Part shown: positions 8,195 through 16,327 of the stretch, piece after piece | Numbering within the stretch: the first letter of the stretch is position 1 | How the letters are laid out: every line of letters starts with the position of its first letter | Origin: JBEKYD01 sp052325345 | GTDB lineage: Bacteria > Acidobacteriota > Terriglobia > Bryobacterales > Bryobacteraceae | DNA length: 34,953 nt | Reading direction: 5' to 3' | NCBI GenBank assembly: GCA_052325345.1 | Contig: JBKQVG010000255.1 | Span: forward strand, 1 to 34,953 | Position numbers and translations under genes: made by a program | The notes under the pieces: generated by a model | Told to the model about the DNA's origin: nothing | Databases searched by the model: none | Seen by the model: the letters and a program-made list of their open reading frames with translations, nothing else

Positions 8195-8869
8195 ATGGAC
8201 TGGCAAGCCATCTTCCTCAGCATGAGACTGGCCGCGCTGACCACGGGGTTGTTGCTGGTGGCCGGCACGCCGCTGGCTTACTGGCTGGCTTTTTCGCCGC
8301 GCCGCTGGAAATCCGCGGTGGAAGCCGTGGTGGCGCTGCCGCTGGTGCTGCCGCCCACTGTGCTGGGGTTTTATGTTCTCGTCGCGATCGGTCCGCATAG
8401 TCCGGTCGGGGCCTTGTACCAGAGGCTTTTCGGCGGCACGCTTCCGTTCTCCTTCGGCGGCCTGCTGGCCGGGTCGCTGCTCTACAGCCTGCCGTTCACG
8501 GTGCAGCCCGTTACGGCCGCTTTCGCCGGCGTCGACCGGCGTCTGATCGAAGCCGCGCACTGTCTGGGCGCGTCGCGCTGGAAGACCTTCATTCGCGTGG
8601 TGGCGCCTTTGTCCCGCGGCGGCATCGGCACCGGCGCCGTCCTCACGTTCGCGCACACGGTGGGCGAATTCGGCGTGGTGCTGATGGTGGGCGGAAACAT
8701 CGCCGGGTCCACCCGCACCGTGTCGATTTCCATTTACGACCAGGTGGAAGCGCTCGATTACACGGCGGCCTGGCACACCTCGCTGCTCCTGGCCGGCTTT
8801 TCGTTCGTGGTGCTGGTGCTGGCCTATTCGCTGGGGCGCCGCAGGGGCTCGCTGTGGCCGGCGATCTGA
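8195..8869 (+). CDS. modB: Molybdate ABC transporter, permease
   Basis: Membrane channel of the molybdate importer. I start it at ATG 8195 (MDWQAIFLSMRLAAL), which puts the first membrane helix at the N-terminus; an upstream GTG at 8168 would add nine unlikely residues. About 224 residues with roughly five hydrophobic helices. The binding-protein-dependent permease signature is seen in EAAHCLGASRWKTFIRV, the coupling loop that contacts ModC. The C-terminal 16 bases overlap the start of modC, which suggests translational coupling. The gap to modA is about 100 bases. Confidence 0.95.
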   Translation: MDWQAIFLSMRLAALTTGLLLVAGTPLAYWLAFSPRRWKSAVEAVVALPLVLPPTVLGFYVLVAIGPHSPVGALYQRLFGGTLPFSFGGLLAGSLLYSLPFTVQPVTAAFAGVDRRLIEAAHCLGASRWKTFIRVVAPLSRGGIGTGAVLTFAHTVGEFGVVLMVGGNIAGSTRTVSISIYDQVEALDYTAAWHTSLLLAGFSFVVLVLAYSLGRRRGSLWPAI

Positions 8870-9939
8870 TCTGCCGCTGCCGGAAACGTCTGGCGCACGG
8901 CTTCACCGTGGAAGCCGATTTCACCATCCCGCTCGACCGGGCGCCGGTGACGGTACTGTTCGGACCCTCGGGCGCGGGCAAAACCACCCTGCTGCGCTTG
9001 CTCGCCGGCCTGGAAAAACCGGACGCCGGAGAGATCGTCTTTCGCGGCCGGACCTGGCTCGATTCCGCGACCGGCGTGTACCTGGCGCCGGGCCGGCGGC
9101 GCGCCGGCATCGTGTTTCAGGACTACGCTTTATTTCCCCATCTCACGGTGGCGCAGAACGTGAAATTCGGCGCTCCGGGCCGCCCCTGCGGCGATGTGTT
9201 GCGCCAATTCGGACTGGCGGAGTTCGCGGACCGCCTGCCGCGCCAGCTTTCCGGCGGCGAGCAGCAGCGGCTGGCCCTGGCTCGCGCCGTGGCGGCCAAA
9301 CCCGAGCTCCTCCTGCTGGACGAGCCGCTCTCGGCGCTCGACCTGAACTCGCGCGTAAAATTGCGCCACGAGCTGCGGCGCATGCTGTTGGCCGCGGCGG
9401 TGCCCTCGCTGGTGGTGACGCACGACCGCACCGAGGCCATGGTGTTGGGCGATTTCATGGCGGTGATGGTGGATGGAAGGCTGCGCCAGATCGGCCCGGT
9501 GGAGGAAGTATTCCGCCGCCCAGCGGACCGGGAAACCGCGGTAGCGGTGGGCATCGAGAACGTGGTGCCGGCCGAAGTGGAATCGCGCGCCCACGGGTTG
9601 TTGCAATTGCGAGCCGGCCGGGCGCGCCTCGAATGCGTGGATCGCGGCGAAGGTGAAGAAAGCCGCGCCGTGCTCGTCCTGATTCGCGCCGAGGATATCG
9701 CCCTCAGCCGCGAAGCGTCGCCGGGGAGCACGCGCAACCATCTGCGCGGCAGCGTGACGGCGGTTACCCGCGAAGGCCCGGTGGCGCGCGTGGAGCTGGA
9801 GTGCGGCGTACCGCTGGTGGCGCTGGTCACCGCACAATCGGTGGCGGATCTCGACCTCGACGCCGGCCAAACCGTGTACGCCGCGGTGAAAGCCACCGCC
9901 ATCCACCTCTTGCCCGCGTTACGTGGCGCGGACTCTTAG
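8854..9939 (+). CDS. modC: Molybdate ABC transporter, ATP-binding protein
   Basis: Powers molybdate import by ATP hydrolysis. Visible motifs are Walker A GPSGAGKTT (37-45), the signature LSGGEQQR (132-139), Walker B LLLLDEP with D156/E157, and the H-loop VVTHDRTEA. The C-terminal third, from about residue 240, fits a TOBE/Mop oxyanion-binding domain (NVVPAEVESR...NHLRGSVTAV). Start is GTG at 8854, supported by AGGGG eight bases upstream and by overlap with the end of modB. 361 residues, normal for ModC. Confidence 0.95.
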   Translation: MAGDLICRCRKRLAHGFTVEADFTIPLDRAPVTVLFGPSGAGKTTLLRLLAGLEKPDAGEIVFRGRTWLDSATGVYLAPGRRRAGIVFQDYALFPHLTVAQNVKFGAPGRPCGDVLRQFGLAEFADRLPRQLSGGEQQRLALARAVAAKPELLLLDEPLSALDLNSRVKLRHELRRMLLAAAVPSLVVTHDRTEAMVLGDFMAVMVDGRLRQIGPVEEVFRRPADRETAVAVGIENVVPAEVESRAHGLLQLRAGRARLECVDRGEGEESRAVLVLIRAEDIALSREASPGSTRNHLRGSVTAVTREGPVARVELECGVPLVALVTAQSVADLDLDAGQTVYAAVKATAIHLLPALRGADS

Positions 9940-9988
9940 GGCGCGTTACGTAACAACCGCGCCAACCGCTCCCTCAAGGGAGCGGTTG
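9938..9988. repeat. Two short repeats behind modC
   Basis: 9938-9957 reads AGGGCGCGTTACGTAACAAC and recurs in reverse orientation at 31013-31032 with one mismatch in 20. Directly after it, 9963-9988 is a perfect hairpin CAACCGCTCCCT / AGGGAGCGGTTG around CA, which repeats the outer arms of the inverted repeat at 5096-5166. The hairpin lies at the end of modC and could serve as a terminator stem, but no T-run follows. The remaining gap to 10062 shows nothing more. Confidence 0.8.
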
Positions 9989-10062
9989 CCCGTGATTGGA
10001 GTGGTTATTTCCTGGCAGTCCCTTAGTTACCAATCTGCCCCACAAGAAAAATGGCGCGCGAA

Positions 10063-11460
10063 TTACTTCCATGCTCCGCCGCGGGCCGCGCGCTTCAGGT
10101 ATTGTCCGCGGCCGGGCTTGCCCAGGAACTCGCCATGATCGACGATTACTTCGCCGCGGGAGATCACGGTGCGGGCGTTGCCTTTGACCTGGTAGCCCTC
10201 GAACATGGAGTAATCGACGCGCATGTGGTGGGTTTTGGCGCTGATGGTGAGCGGCGACTCCGGGTCCCAGAGGACCACGTCGGCATCGCTGCCGGGAGCG
10301 ATTTCGCCCTTCCTGGGATACATGCCGAAAATGCGGGCGGGGGTGGTGGAAGTAATCTCCACGAAACGATTGAGCGAAATCTTGCCGGCGTTGACGCCAT
10401 GGTGATAGATCAACTGCAAGCGGTTTTCGATGCCGGGGCCGCCGTTGGGGATCTTGGTGAAATCATCCTTGCCGAGGATTTTCTGGTCGGCGAAGCAGAA
10501 GGGGCAATGGTCGGTGGAAACCACTTGCAGGTGATCGTCTTTCAAACCGTCCCAGAGCTTGGGCTGATTTTCTTTGGGCCGCAGGGGCGGCGTGAAGACG
10601 TACTTGGCGCCCTCGAAATTGGGGCGCGCGAGCTCCTCGATGGAGAGCAGCAGATACTGCGGACAGGTTTCGGCAAACGCCGGCACGCCGCGGTCGCGGG
10701 CCTCGCGCACTTCGTTGAGGGCGTCTTCGCACGACAGGTGCACGATGTAGATGGGAGCGCCGGCGATCTCGGCCAAGGCGATGGCGCGGTGGACGGCCTC
10801 GGCTTCGGCGCGAGGGGGGCGGGTGAGGGCGTGATAGATGGGGGCGGTTTTGCCCTCGGCCAGGGCGCGGGCGACGATGACGTCGATCACGCTGCCGTTT
10901 TCGGCGTGCATGCAGATGAGCGCGCCGTTCTTGGCGGTTTGCGAAAGCGCCTTGAAGATGGTGGCGTCGTCCACCATCAGGACATTCGGATAGGCCATGA
11001 AAAGCTTGAAGCTGGCCACGCCTTCGGCGACCATGTCGTCCATGTCTTCGAGGCCGGCGCCGCCGAGATCGGTCACGATCATGTGCAGGCCGTAATCGAT
11101 GACGGCTTTGCCTTCGGCTTTCTTCCACCACGTGTCGAGGGCGTCGCGCATGCGCGTGCCGCGGCCTTGAATGGCGAAGTCCACCAGACTGGTGGTGCCA
11201 CCGAACGCGGCGGCGCGGGTGCCGGTGAGAAAGTCGTCGGAGGAAGTGGTGCCGCCGAAGGGCATGTCGAGGTGGGTGTGCGCATCGATACCCCCGGGCA
11301 GGACGTACAGTCCGGCGGCGTCGATGACGCGATCGACACCTTCCGCGGGCAATCCGGCGCGGACCTCTTTAATGCGCTCGCCTTCGATCAGCACGTCGGC
11401 GGGGCGCGTTTCTCTGGCGGTGACTACAGTACCGTTGCGGATCAGGGTGTTAGTGGGCAT
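10063..11460 (-). CDS. hydA: Dihydropyrimidinase (D-hydantoinase family)
   Basis: Opens the ring of dihydrouracil or dihydrothymine to the N-carbamoyl beta-amino acid. The binuclear metal site of the amidohydrolase fold is intact: HTHLD with H61 and H63, the carboxylated lysine K152 in SFKLFMAY, H185 in MHAENG, H241 in YIVHLSC, and D317 in STDHCPF. 465 residues, full length for the family. ATG start at 11460. It is the last gene of the same-strand series aminotransferase-preT-preA-hydA, separated from preA by about 230 bases that contain repeats, so it may have its own promoter. A different hydantoin-type substrate cannot be ruled out, but the preTA neighbours favour pyrimidines. Confidence 0.95.
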   Translation of the reverse strand: MPTNTLIRNGTVVTARETRPADVLIEGERIKEVRAGLPAEGVDRVIDAAGLYVLPGGIDAHTHLDMPFGGTTSSDDFLTGTRAAAFGGTTSLVDFAIQGRGTRMRDALDTWWKKAEGKAVIDYGLHMIVTDLGGAGLEDMDDMVAEGVASFKLFMAYPNVLMVDDATIFKALSQTAKNGALICMHAENGSVIDVIVARALAEGKTAPIYHALTRPPRAEAEAVHRAIALAEIAGAPIYIVHLSCEDALNEVREARDRGVPAFAETCPQYLLLSIEELARPNFEGAKYVFTPPLRPKENQPKLWDGLKDDHLQVVSTDHCPFCFADQKILGKDDFTKIPNGGPGIENRLQLIYHHGVNAGKISLNRFVEITSTTPARIFGMYPRKGEIAPGSDADVVLWDPESPLTISAKTHHMRVDYSMFEGYQVKGNARTVISRGEVIVDHGEFLGKPGRGQYLKRAARGGAWK

Positions 11461-11693
11461 GTTTCAGACTCCGAGGGTACAAAGGGCGATGGGCCGGCGG
11501 GTTAGCAACCTGCCTGACAAGAAAAGTTTTTGCGGGTGAATGACAAGAACGCCGAGACGAATCTCGGCGCTGCAGGCAAGAATGCCCGCGCCACGGGCGC
11601 AGCCTGGCGAGGAATGACAGACCACAAAATGCGATGGTCTGTCCCACTGAGGCAGGGGCGCTGTCCGCCAGGAATGGAGGTGCTGTAGAGGGA
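11461..11693. repeat. Repeat-filled gap between preA and hydA
   Basis: Three elements are visible. 11497-11513 is a hairpin GCGGGTT-AGC-AACCTGC. 11551-11594 is the structured repeat: stem GCCGAGA / TCTCGGC closed by CGAA, then a second stem-loop from GCAGGC to GCCCGC and the end sequence GCGCCAC. 11616-11647 is copy C of the GACAGACC palindrome. No coding frame looks real here. Confidence 0.8.
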
Positions 11694-13064
11694 TCAGGCA
11701 TGGGACTGGCTCCTCTGGTGCCAGGATTCAGACTGCTTGCCGAGCGGGACTTTTTCCATGGTGATGGAACCGGGGGCCGGGCAAACCAGCCAGCACAGGT
11801 TGCAGCCCACGCATTCTTCTTCATCCACGTGGGGAACGCGTTCGGGCGGCGTGGCGGCGGGCGCGGACTGGGACTCGCCCGGTTTGGCGCCCAGTTTGGC
11901 AATGGGCGTGACGGCGATATGCGACCGGCTGGCGGCTTCCACCTCCGCCGGTTTGAGATGGGCGTAGTGGGCCGCGTCGAGGTGAATGCACTGGTGCGCG
12001 CCATCCCAGCAGGCGATATAGCAAAGCTCGCACCCGATGCACTTGTCGGCATGGATGCGGGCCACGATTTTGTAATTGAGGTCGAGGTGCTTCCACTCGA
12101 TGACTTTGGCGAGGGCCCGGCCGCGGAAATCGCCGATGGTTGCGAAGCCCTTTTCGTCCATCCAGTTGGAGAGCCCGTCGAGCATATCTTCGACGATGCG
12201 GTAGCCGTAATGCATGACCGCGGTGCAAACCTGTACCGTGCCGCAGCCCAGCAGCATGAACTCGGCGGCTTCGCGCCAGCCGTTGATACCGCCGATGCCG
12301 GAAATCGGCAGGCCGACTTCCGGGTCCGAGGCCACCTGCTCGACCAGGTGCAGGGCGATGGGTTTCACCGCCGGACCGCAGTAGCCGCCGTGGGAAGAAA
12401 GGCCGCCCACGTCCGGGCGCGGGGTGAAGGTATCGAGATCGATGCCGGTGATGGAGTTGATGGTGTTGATGGCGCTGAGGGCATCGGCGCCGCCGCGCTT
12501 GGCGGCGCGCGCGACGGCGCGGATATCGGTGATATTGGGGGTGAGTTTGACCAGCACGGGGGTGCGCGCGGCTTCCTTCACCCACGCGGTGATCATCGAG
12601 GCGTATTCGGGCACCTGGCCCACGGCGGAGCCCATGCCGCGTTCGCTCATGCCGTGGGGGCAGCCGAAGTTCAGCTCCAGCCCGTCGGCGCCGGCGTCTT
12701 CGGTGCGTTTGACGATGTCGTGCCAGGCTTCGCGCTTGGATTCCACCATGAGCGAAGCGATGACGGCGTGTTTGGGATAGCGCTTCTTGACCTCGGCGAT
12801 TTCGCGCAGGTTGACTTCGATCGGCCGGTCGGTGATGAGCTCGATATTGTTAAGCCCCATCATGCGCTGGCCGGCCCAATCCACCGAGGAGTAGCGCGAG
12901 GAGACGTTGACGATGGGCTCGCCGATGGTTTTCCAGACGGCGCCGCCCCAGCCGGCGTCGAAGGCGCGCATGATCTGCTCGCCGCAATTAGTGGGCGGTC
13001 CGGAAGCCAGCCAGAAGGGATTGGGGCAGCGGATGCCGGCGAAGTTGGTGGTGAGATCAGCCAT
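11694..13064 (-). CDS. preA: NAD-dependent dihydropyrimidine dehydrogenase, catalytic subunit PreA
   Basis: Reduces uracil and thymine to the 5,6-dihydro forms (or the reverse) together with PreT. Residues about 1-330 form a dihydroorotate-dehydrogenase-like flavin barrel (NPFWLASGPP at the start, ELNFGCPHGM with the likely active-site region, LVKLTPNI, SGIGGINGWREA). The C-terminal part carries two 4Fe-4S motifs, CIGCELCYIAC and CVGCNLCWLVC, each followed by Trp or Pro. A stretch rich in Ala and Pro between the two clusters is a loose linker. 456 residues. ATG start at 13064, overlapping the end of preT by eight bases, which points to one translated unit. Confidence 0.95.
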   Translation of the reverse strand: MADLTTNFAGIRCPNPFWLASGPPTNCGEQIMRAFDAGWGGAVWKTIGEPIVNVSSRYSSVDWAGQRMMGLNNIELITDRPIEVNLREIAEVKKRYPKHAVIASLMVESKREAWHDIVKRTEDAGADGLELNFGCPHGMSERGMGSAVGQVPEYASMITAWVKEAARTPVLVKLTPNITDIRAVARAAKRGGADALSAINTINSITGIDLDTFTPRPDVGGLSSHGGYCGPAVKPIALHLVEQVASDPEVGLPISGIGGINGWREAAEFMLLGCGTVQVCTAVMHYGYRIVEDMLDGLSNWMDEKGFATIGDFRGRALAKVIEWKHLDLNYKIVARIHADKCIGCELCYIACWDGAHQCIHLDAAHYAHLKPAEVEAASRSHIAVTPIAKLGAKPGESQSAPAATPPERVPHVDEEECVGCNLCWLVCPAPGSITMEKVPLGKQSESWHQRSQSHA

Positions 13065-14433
13065 GCCGGGCCTCCATGCGGACGAGCGCGGTTAGCATGG
13101 CCAAGGCCGCGCGTTTGCCGTCGGCGACCGCATCCACCACTTCGCGGCCGCCGTTGACGCAATCGCCGCCGGCATAATAGCGCGGATTGCCGGTTTGTCC
13201 GGTGGTCCGTTCCACCACGATCACGCCCTTGGAAATCTCGATTCCCTGCTTCTGCTCGAGCAAGCCGGTGAGGCGCGATTGCCCCAGCGCGGGGATCAGC
13301 ATATCGCAGGCGCATTCGAAAAAGACGCCGGGGACGGGCAAGACTTTGCGCCGCCCGCCGCTATCGGCGCTGGACAGGCGGGTCTCCTGGAACTTGACGC
13401 CGGTCACGCGGCCGTCGCGGCCGAGGATTTCGATCGGTTGCGCCAGCCAGTGGAAACGCACGCCCTCCAGCTTGGCGTGCGCGAACTCGAAGCCGAACGC
13501 GGGCATTTCGCGCTCGGTGCGGCGATAGAAGATGTGGACTTCCTCGGCGCCCAGGCGCCGGGCGGCATTGGCGGCGTCGATGGCGGTATTGCCCGCGCCG
13601 ATCACTACCACTGTCTTGCCCACGGCAAAATCCGCCGCGGTTTTATAGCGTTCGATGAAGTGGAGCGCGTCGATGACGCCGCGCAGGTCCTCGCCGGGAA
13701 TGTCCAGGCGCTCCATGGCGCCCAAGCCCATGCCCAGAAAGATCAGGGTGAACTCTTTCTCCAGGGCTTCGAGGGAAACCGTAACGCCGACATCGGCCTG
13801 GCGGAATTCGACTCCCAGGGAGCGAACCATCTCGACCTCTTTCAGACTGTCGGAGGGGCGCAACTTGTATTCGGCGACACCGTAGGTGTTCAGGCCGCCG
13901 GGCAAGGCGCGGTTGTCGAACACGGTGACCGGATAACCGCGCCGGCGCAACTCGGCGGCGCAAGCCAGCGAAGCCGGGCCGCCGCCCACGCACGCCACCC
14001 TCTCGTGGGCGGTGACGGGACGAACCGGGCGGAGGCCGCCGGCGGCGTCGAACCCGGCATAGAAGGCGTCCATGGCGTAGCGCTGCAGGCGGCCGATCTC
14101 GATGGGCTTCTTATTGTAGCGGTGCAGCACGCAGGAGCCTTCGCAGAGCACGTCCACCGGGCAGACGCGCGAGCAGCTCAACCCCAGAATGTTGGCGTCG
14201 AGAATGGTCGAAGCCGAGCCGCGCAGGTTGCCGGTAGCGATTTTCTTGATGAAGCGCGGCACATCGATGTGGGTGGGACAGGCCCCGGTGCAAGGCGCGT
14301 CAAAACAAAAGAGGCACCGATTGGCTTCGGCTATGGCCGACTGCTCGTCGAGGGGCGGGTGCAGCTCGGGGAACTGCTGCAAGTTGCGCGGAACGGGCAG
14401 CGCCGGGCGGGAAGCGGCCGACGCCCGGGTCAT
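13057..14433 (-). CDS. preT: NAD-dependent dihydropyrimidine dehydrogenase, PreT subunit
   Basis: The FAD- and 4Fe-4S-containing electron-transfer partner of PreA, passing electrons between NAD(P)H and PreA. Residues 1-120 are a GltD-like ferredoxin region (CLFCFDAPCTGACP and CSRVCPVDVLCEGSC). Next come the FAD-binding CVGGGPASLACAAELRRRG and the nucleotide-binding VVVIGAGNTAIDAANAARRL, followed by the IFYRRTEREMPA segment. The frame stays open up to 15195, but the start is ATG at 14433, whose ATGA overlaps the stop of the aminotransferase gene. 458 residues. Confidence 0.95.
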   Translation of the reverse strand: MTRASAASRPALPVPRNLQQFPELHPPLDEQSAIAEANRCLFCFDAPCTGACPTHIDVPRFIKKIATGNLRGSASTILDANILGLSCSRVCPVDVLCEGSCVLHRYNKKPIEIGRLQRYAMDAFYAGFDAAGGLRPVRPVTAHERVACVGGGPASLACAAELRRRGYPVTVFDNRALPGGLNTYGVAEYKLRPSDSLKEVEMVRSLGVEFRQADVGVTVSLEALEKEFTLIFLGMGLGAMERLDIPGEDLRGVIDALHFIERYKTAADFAVGKTVVVIGAGNTAIDAANAARRLGAEEVHIFYRRTEREMPAFGFEFAHAKLEGVRFHWLAQPIEILGRDGRVTGVKFQETRLSSADSGGRRKVLPVPGVFFECACDMLIPALGQSRLTGLLEQKQGIEISKGVIVVERTTGQTGNPRYYAGGDCVNGGREVVDAVADGKRAALAMLTALVRMEARHG

Positions 14434-15740
14434 CGCGCGCTCCCGGCCACGGCGGTGGTCGAGGCCGCCAGGCTCTTGTCCAGAAGCTGGATGAACTGGT
14501 CGACGTCGGAGCGGCCCACGTTCATGGGCGGGGAAATCCGCAGCACGTTGCCGTACATGCCGCCCTTGCCAAGAATGATGCGGTTTTGGCGCGCGGCCTC
14601 CAGAGCCAGGGCGGTTTCGGCGGTCGCGGGGGTTTTGCTTTGGCGGTCGGTCACCAGCTCCAGGGCGGCCATCAGGCCCATGCCGCGCACGTCGCCAATG
14701 ATCTGGTGCTTGTCTTTCAGCTCGGCCAGGCGGCCGTGCAGGTAGGCGCCGGTCTCGGTGCAGTTGGTGAGCAGGTCCTGCTCCTCGATAAAGTCGATCA
14801 CGGCTTTGGCGGCGGCGCTGGTGACGGGGTTGCCGCCGAAGGTGGAAATCGTGAGGCCCTTTACCGCGTCGGCCACCTCGGGTCTGGCCACGGTAAGGCC
14901 GATGGGGCTGCCGTTGGCCAATCCCTTGGCGCCGGTGATGATATCCGGCACGACGCCGTACTGTTCGATGCCGAACCACTTGCCGCCGGTGCGTCCCCAG
15001 CCGGTCTGGACTTCGTCGCTGATAAAGATGCCGCCGTAGTTGCGCACCACCTTTTCGACGATCCGGAAATATTCCTTGGGAGGGGTGATGAATCCGCCCA
15101 CGCCCTGGATGGGCTCGGCGATGAAGCCGGCAATCCGGCCGGAAGTGGAGCTGCGGATCAGCTCTTCGATATCGCTGGCGCAGCGCACTTCGCAATCCGG
15201 ATATTTCAGGCCGAAGGGGCAGCGGTAGCAGTAAGCGTTGTGCGCGTGCACCACGCCCGCCTGCGGCGGCCCGAGCCGCCAGGAACCCACCCCGGTGAGG
15301 GACATGGCCATCGACGAGCGCCCGTGATAAGAGTGGCGCAGGGCCACGATTTCGGTATTGCCGGTGTAGCAGCGGGCGGCCAGGATGGCGGTTTCATTGG
15401 CTTCGGTGCCGCTCGATGTGAAAAACGATTTGGTGAGCCGGCCGCCCGGAGTGATGGAGGCGATCTTCTTAGCCAGGGCGGCTTGCGGCTCATTGGCGAA
15501 GAGCGTGGAAACGTGTTGCAGGGTGTCGATCTGTTGATGGAGCTTGGCGTTCACCTGGTCGTTGCAGTGGCCTACGCTCACGGTAACGATGCCGGCAAAA
15601 AAATCCAGGTACTGATTGCCGTCGGCGTCCCAGAGGTATTGGTTCTTGGCGCGCGCCACCACCAGCGGCTCCTGATAGTAATGAAAGACGGCGGGAAACA
15701 GGAATTCCTTGTTAGCCAGAATGATTTCGTTTTTGGTCAT
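14430..15740 (-). CDS. Class-III aminotransferase (AGXT2-like, probably beta-alanine)
   Basis: A pyridoxal-phosphate enzyme of the omega/class-III fold. Visible are the phosphate-binding segment FTSSGTEANETAI, the D in FISDEVQTGWGRTG that holds the cofactor nitrogen, and the Schiff-base lysine in ITGAKGLANGSPIG. 436 residues, full length. It heads the operon preT-preA-hydA, so the likely substrate is beta-alanine or beta-aminoisobutyrate, the end product of reductive pyrimidine breakdown, with pyruvate or glyoxylate as acceptor. That assignment rests on context; alanine-glyoxylate or GABA transamination are alternatives. Stop codon overlaps the preT start. Confidence 0.88.
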   Translation of the reverse strand: MTKNEIILANKEFLFPAVFHYYQEPLVVARAKNQYLWDADGNQYLDFFAGIVTVSVGHCNDQVNAKLHQQIDTLQHVSTLFANEPQAALAKKIASITPGGRLTKSFFTSSGTEANETAILAARCYTGNTEIVALRHSYHGRSSMAMSLTGVGSWRLGPPQAGVVHAHNAYCYRCPFGLKYPDCEVRCASDIEELIRSSTSGRIAGFIAEPIQGVGGFITPPKEYFRIVEKVVRNYGGIFISDEVQTGWGRTGGKWFGIEQYGVVPDIITGAKGLANGSPIGLTVARPEVADAVKGLTISTFGGNPVTSAAAKAVIDFIEEQDLLTNCTETGAYLHGRLAELKDKHQIIGDVRGMGLMAALELVTDRQSKTPATAETALALEAARQNRIILGKGGMYGNVLRISPPMNVGRSDVDQFIQLLDKSLAASTTAVAGSAR

Positions 15741-16327
15741 GTCGCCACCCTCGTCTTTTTCCAGTTTCCTCGGGCGAGAAAACCGCCGCGTCCCGGCACG
15801 GGCCGCAAGCGATAGGGAATTAGGCCATTATCCAGCCTTTCAGGGTCGAGGCGCAAGGGCAGGCGCGGGCGTGTCGGGTGTCGGCGGGCGCTTGTCTTTC
15901 CGCCCCCGCGACGATTCGTTGCGGGCCGGACCGGCGCTTGTCGTGGTGGTTTGCTCCGGCGCTCGCTCGACAAGGCGAAGCTGGACGGCGGGGCCAAGAT
16001 GGAGGGCTTCCGCCGTCTGGACCGGTTTGTGAAGGTGATCGAGCGCCAAATGAGCCCCGTGGCGGATTTCGACGCAACACTTCAGCACGAGCACGCCATT
16101 TCGCCTGCGCTGAATGGCCGCACGGTGTTCGACGACAAGCGTCCGGAGCCCAGGTCCGGGCCGCAACAGATGAGTCTATGGGATCCGTGAAGGCTTCCAA
16201 GGGAATAGAGCGGGGACAACCGCGCCGCCGCCCCATGCGACGCCTGACAGGGTCGGACGTCGGCTCGAAAGCCGACGCCGCAGGCCAGAGGCCGGCGCCA
16301 CGAAAACGTGTATGATAATGAATCCCC
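15741..16327. other. 587-base gap, no recognised gene
   Basis: Several frames stay open here (plus 15951-16190, minus 15840-16166), but none has a recognisable domain, a ribosome-binding site or a consistent composition. A plus-strand frame ending ...QQMSLWDP at 16190 is the least unlikely and could be a decayed or short gene. The gap separates the pyrimidine operon from the divergent metalloprotease, so both promoters should lie in it; I cannot place them with confidence. Confidence 0.5.
16259..16301 (+). repeat. Structured dispersed repeat with two hairpins
   Basis: Stem 1 is GTCGGCT / AGCCGAC closed by the tetraloop CGAA, then GCCGCAGGCC-AGA-GGCCGGC forms stem 2, ending in GCGCCAC. The same plan is seen at 11551-11594 (stem 1 GCCGAGA / TCTCGGC, same loop) and 34904-34945 (CGCCGGG / CCCGGCG). 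It lies 27 bases upstream of the metalloprotease start codon. Confidence 0.75.

Noticed and set aside
10051..11505. Long plus-strand open frame over the dihydropyrimidinase gene
   Set aside because: Antisense to an intact, motif-complete gene; the His/Gly/Asp-rich translation is a typical high-GC shadow.
11634..13157. Long plus-strand open frame over preA
   Set aside because: Antisense shadow of preA, whose iron-sulfur and flavin motifs are intact.
14434..15195. N-terminal extension of preT to 15195
   Set aside because: This part overlaps the aminotransferase gene in another frame; the ATGA overlap at 14430-14433 marks the real start.
15840..16190. Small genes in the gap before the metalloprotease
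   Set aside because: Frames on both strands are open but lack ribosome-binding sites, domains and consistent composition; listed only as a gap.
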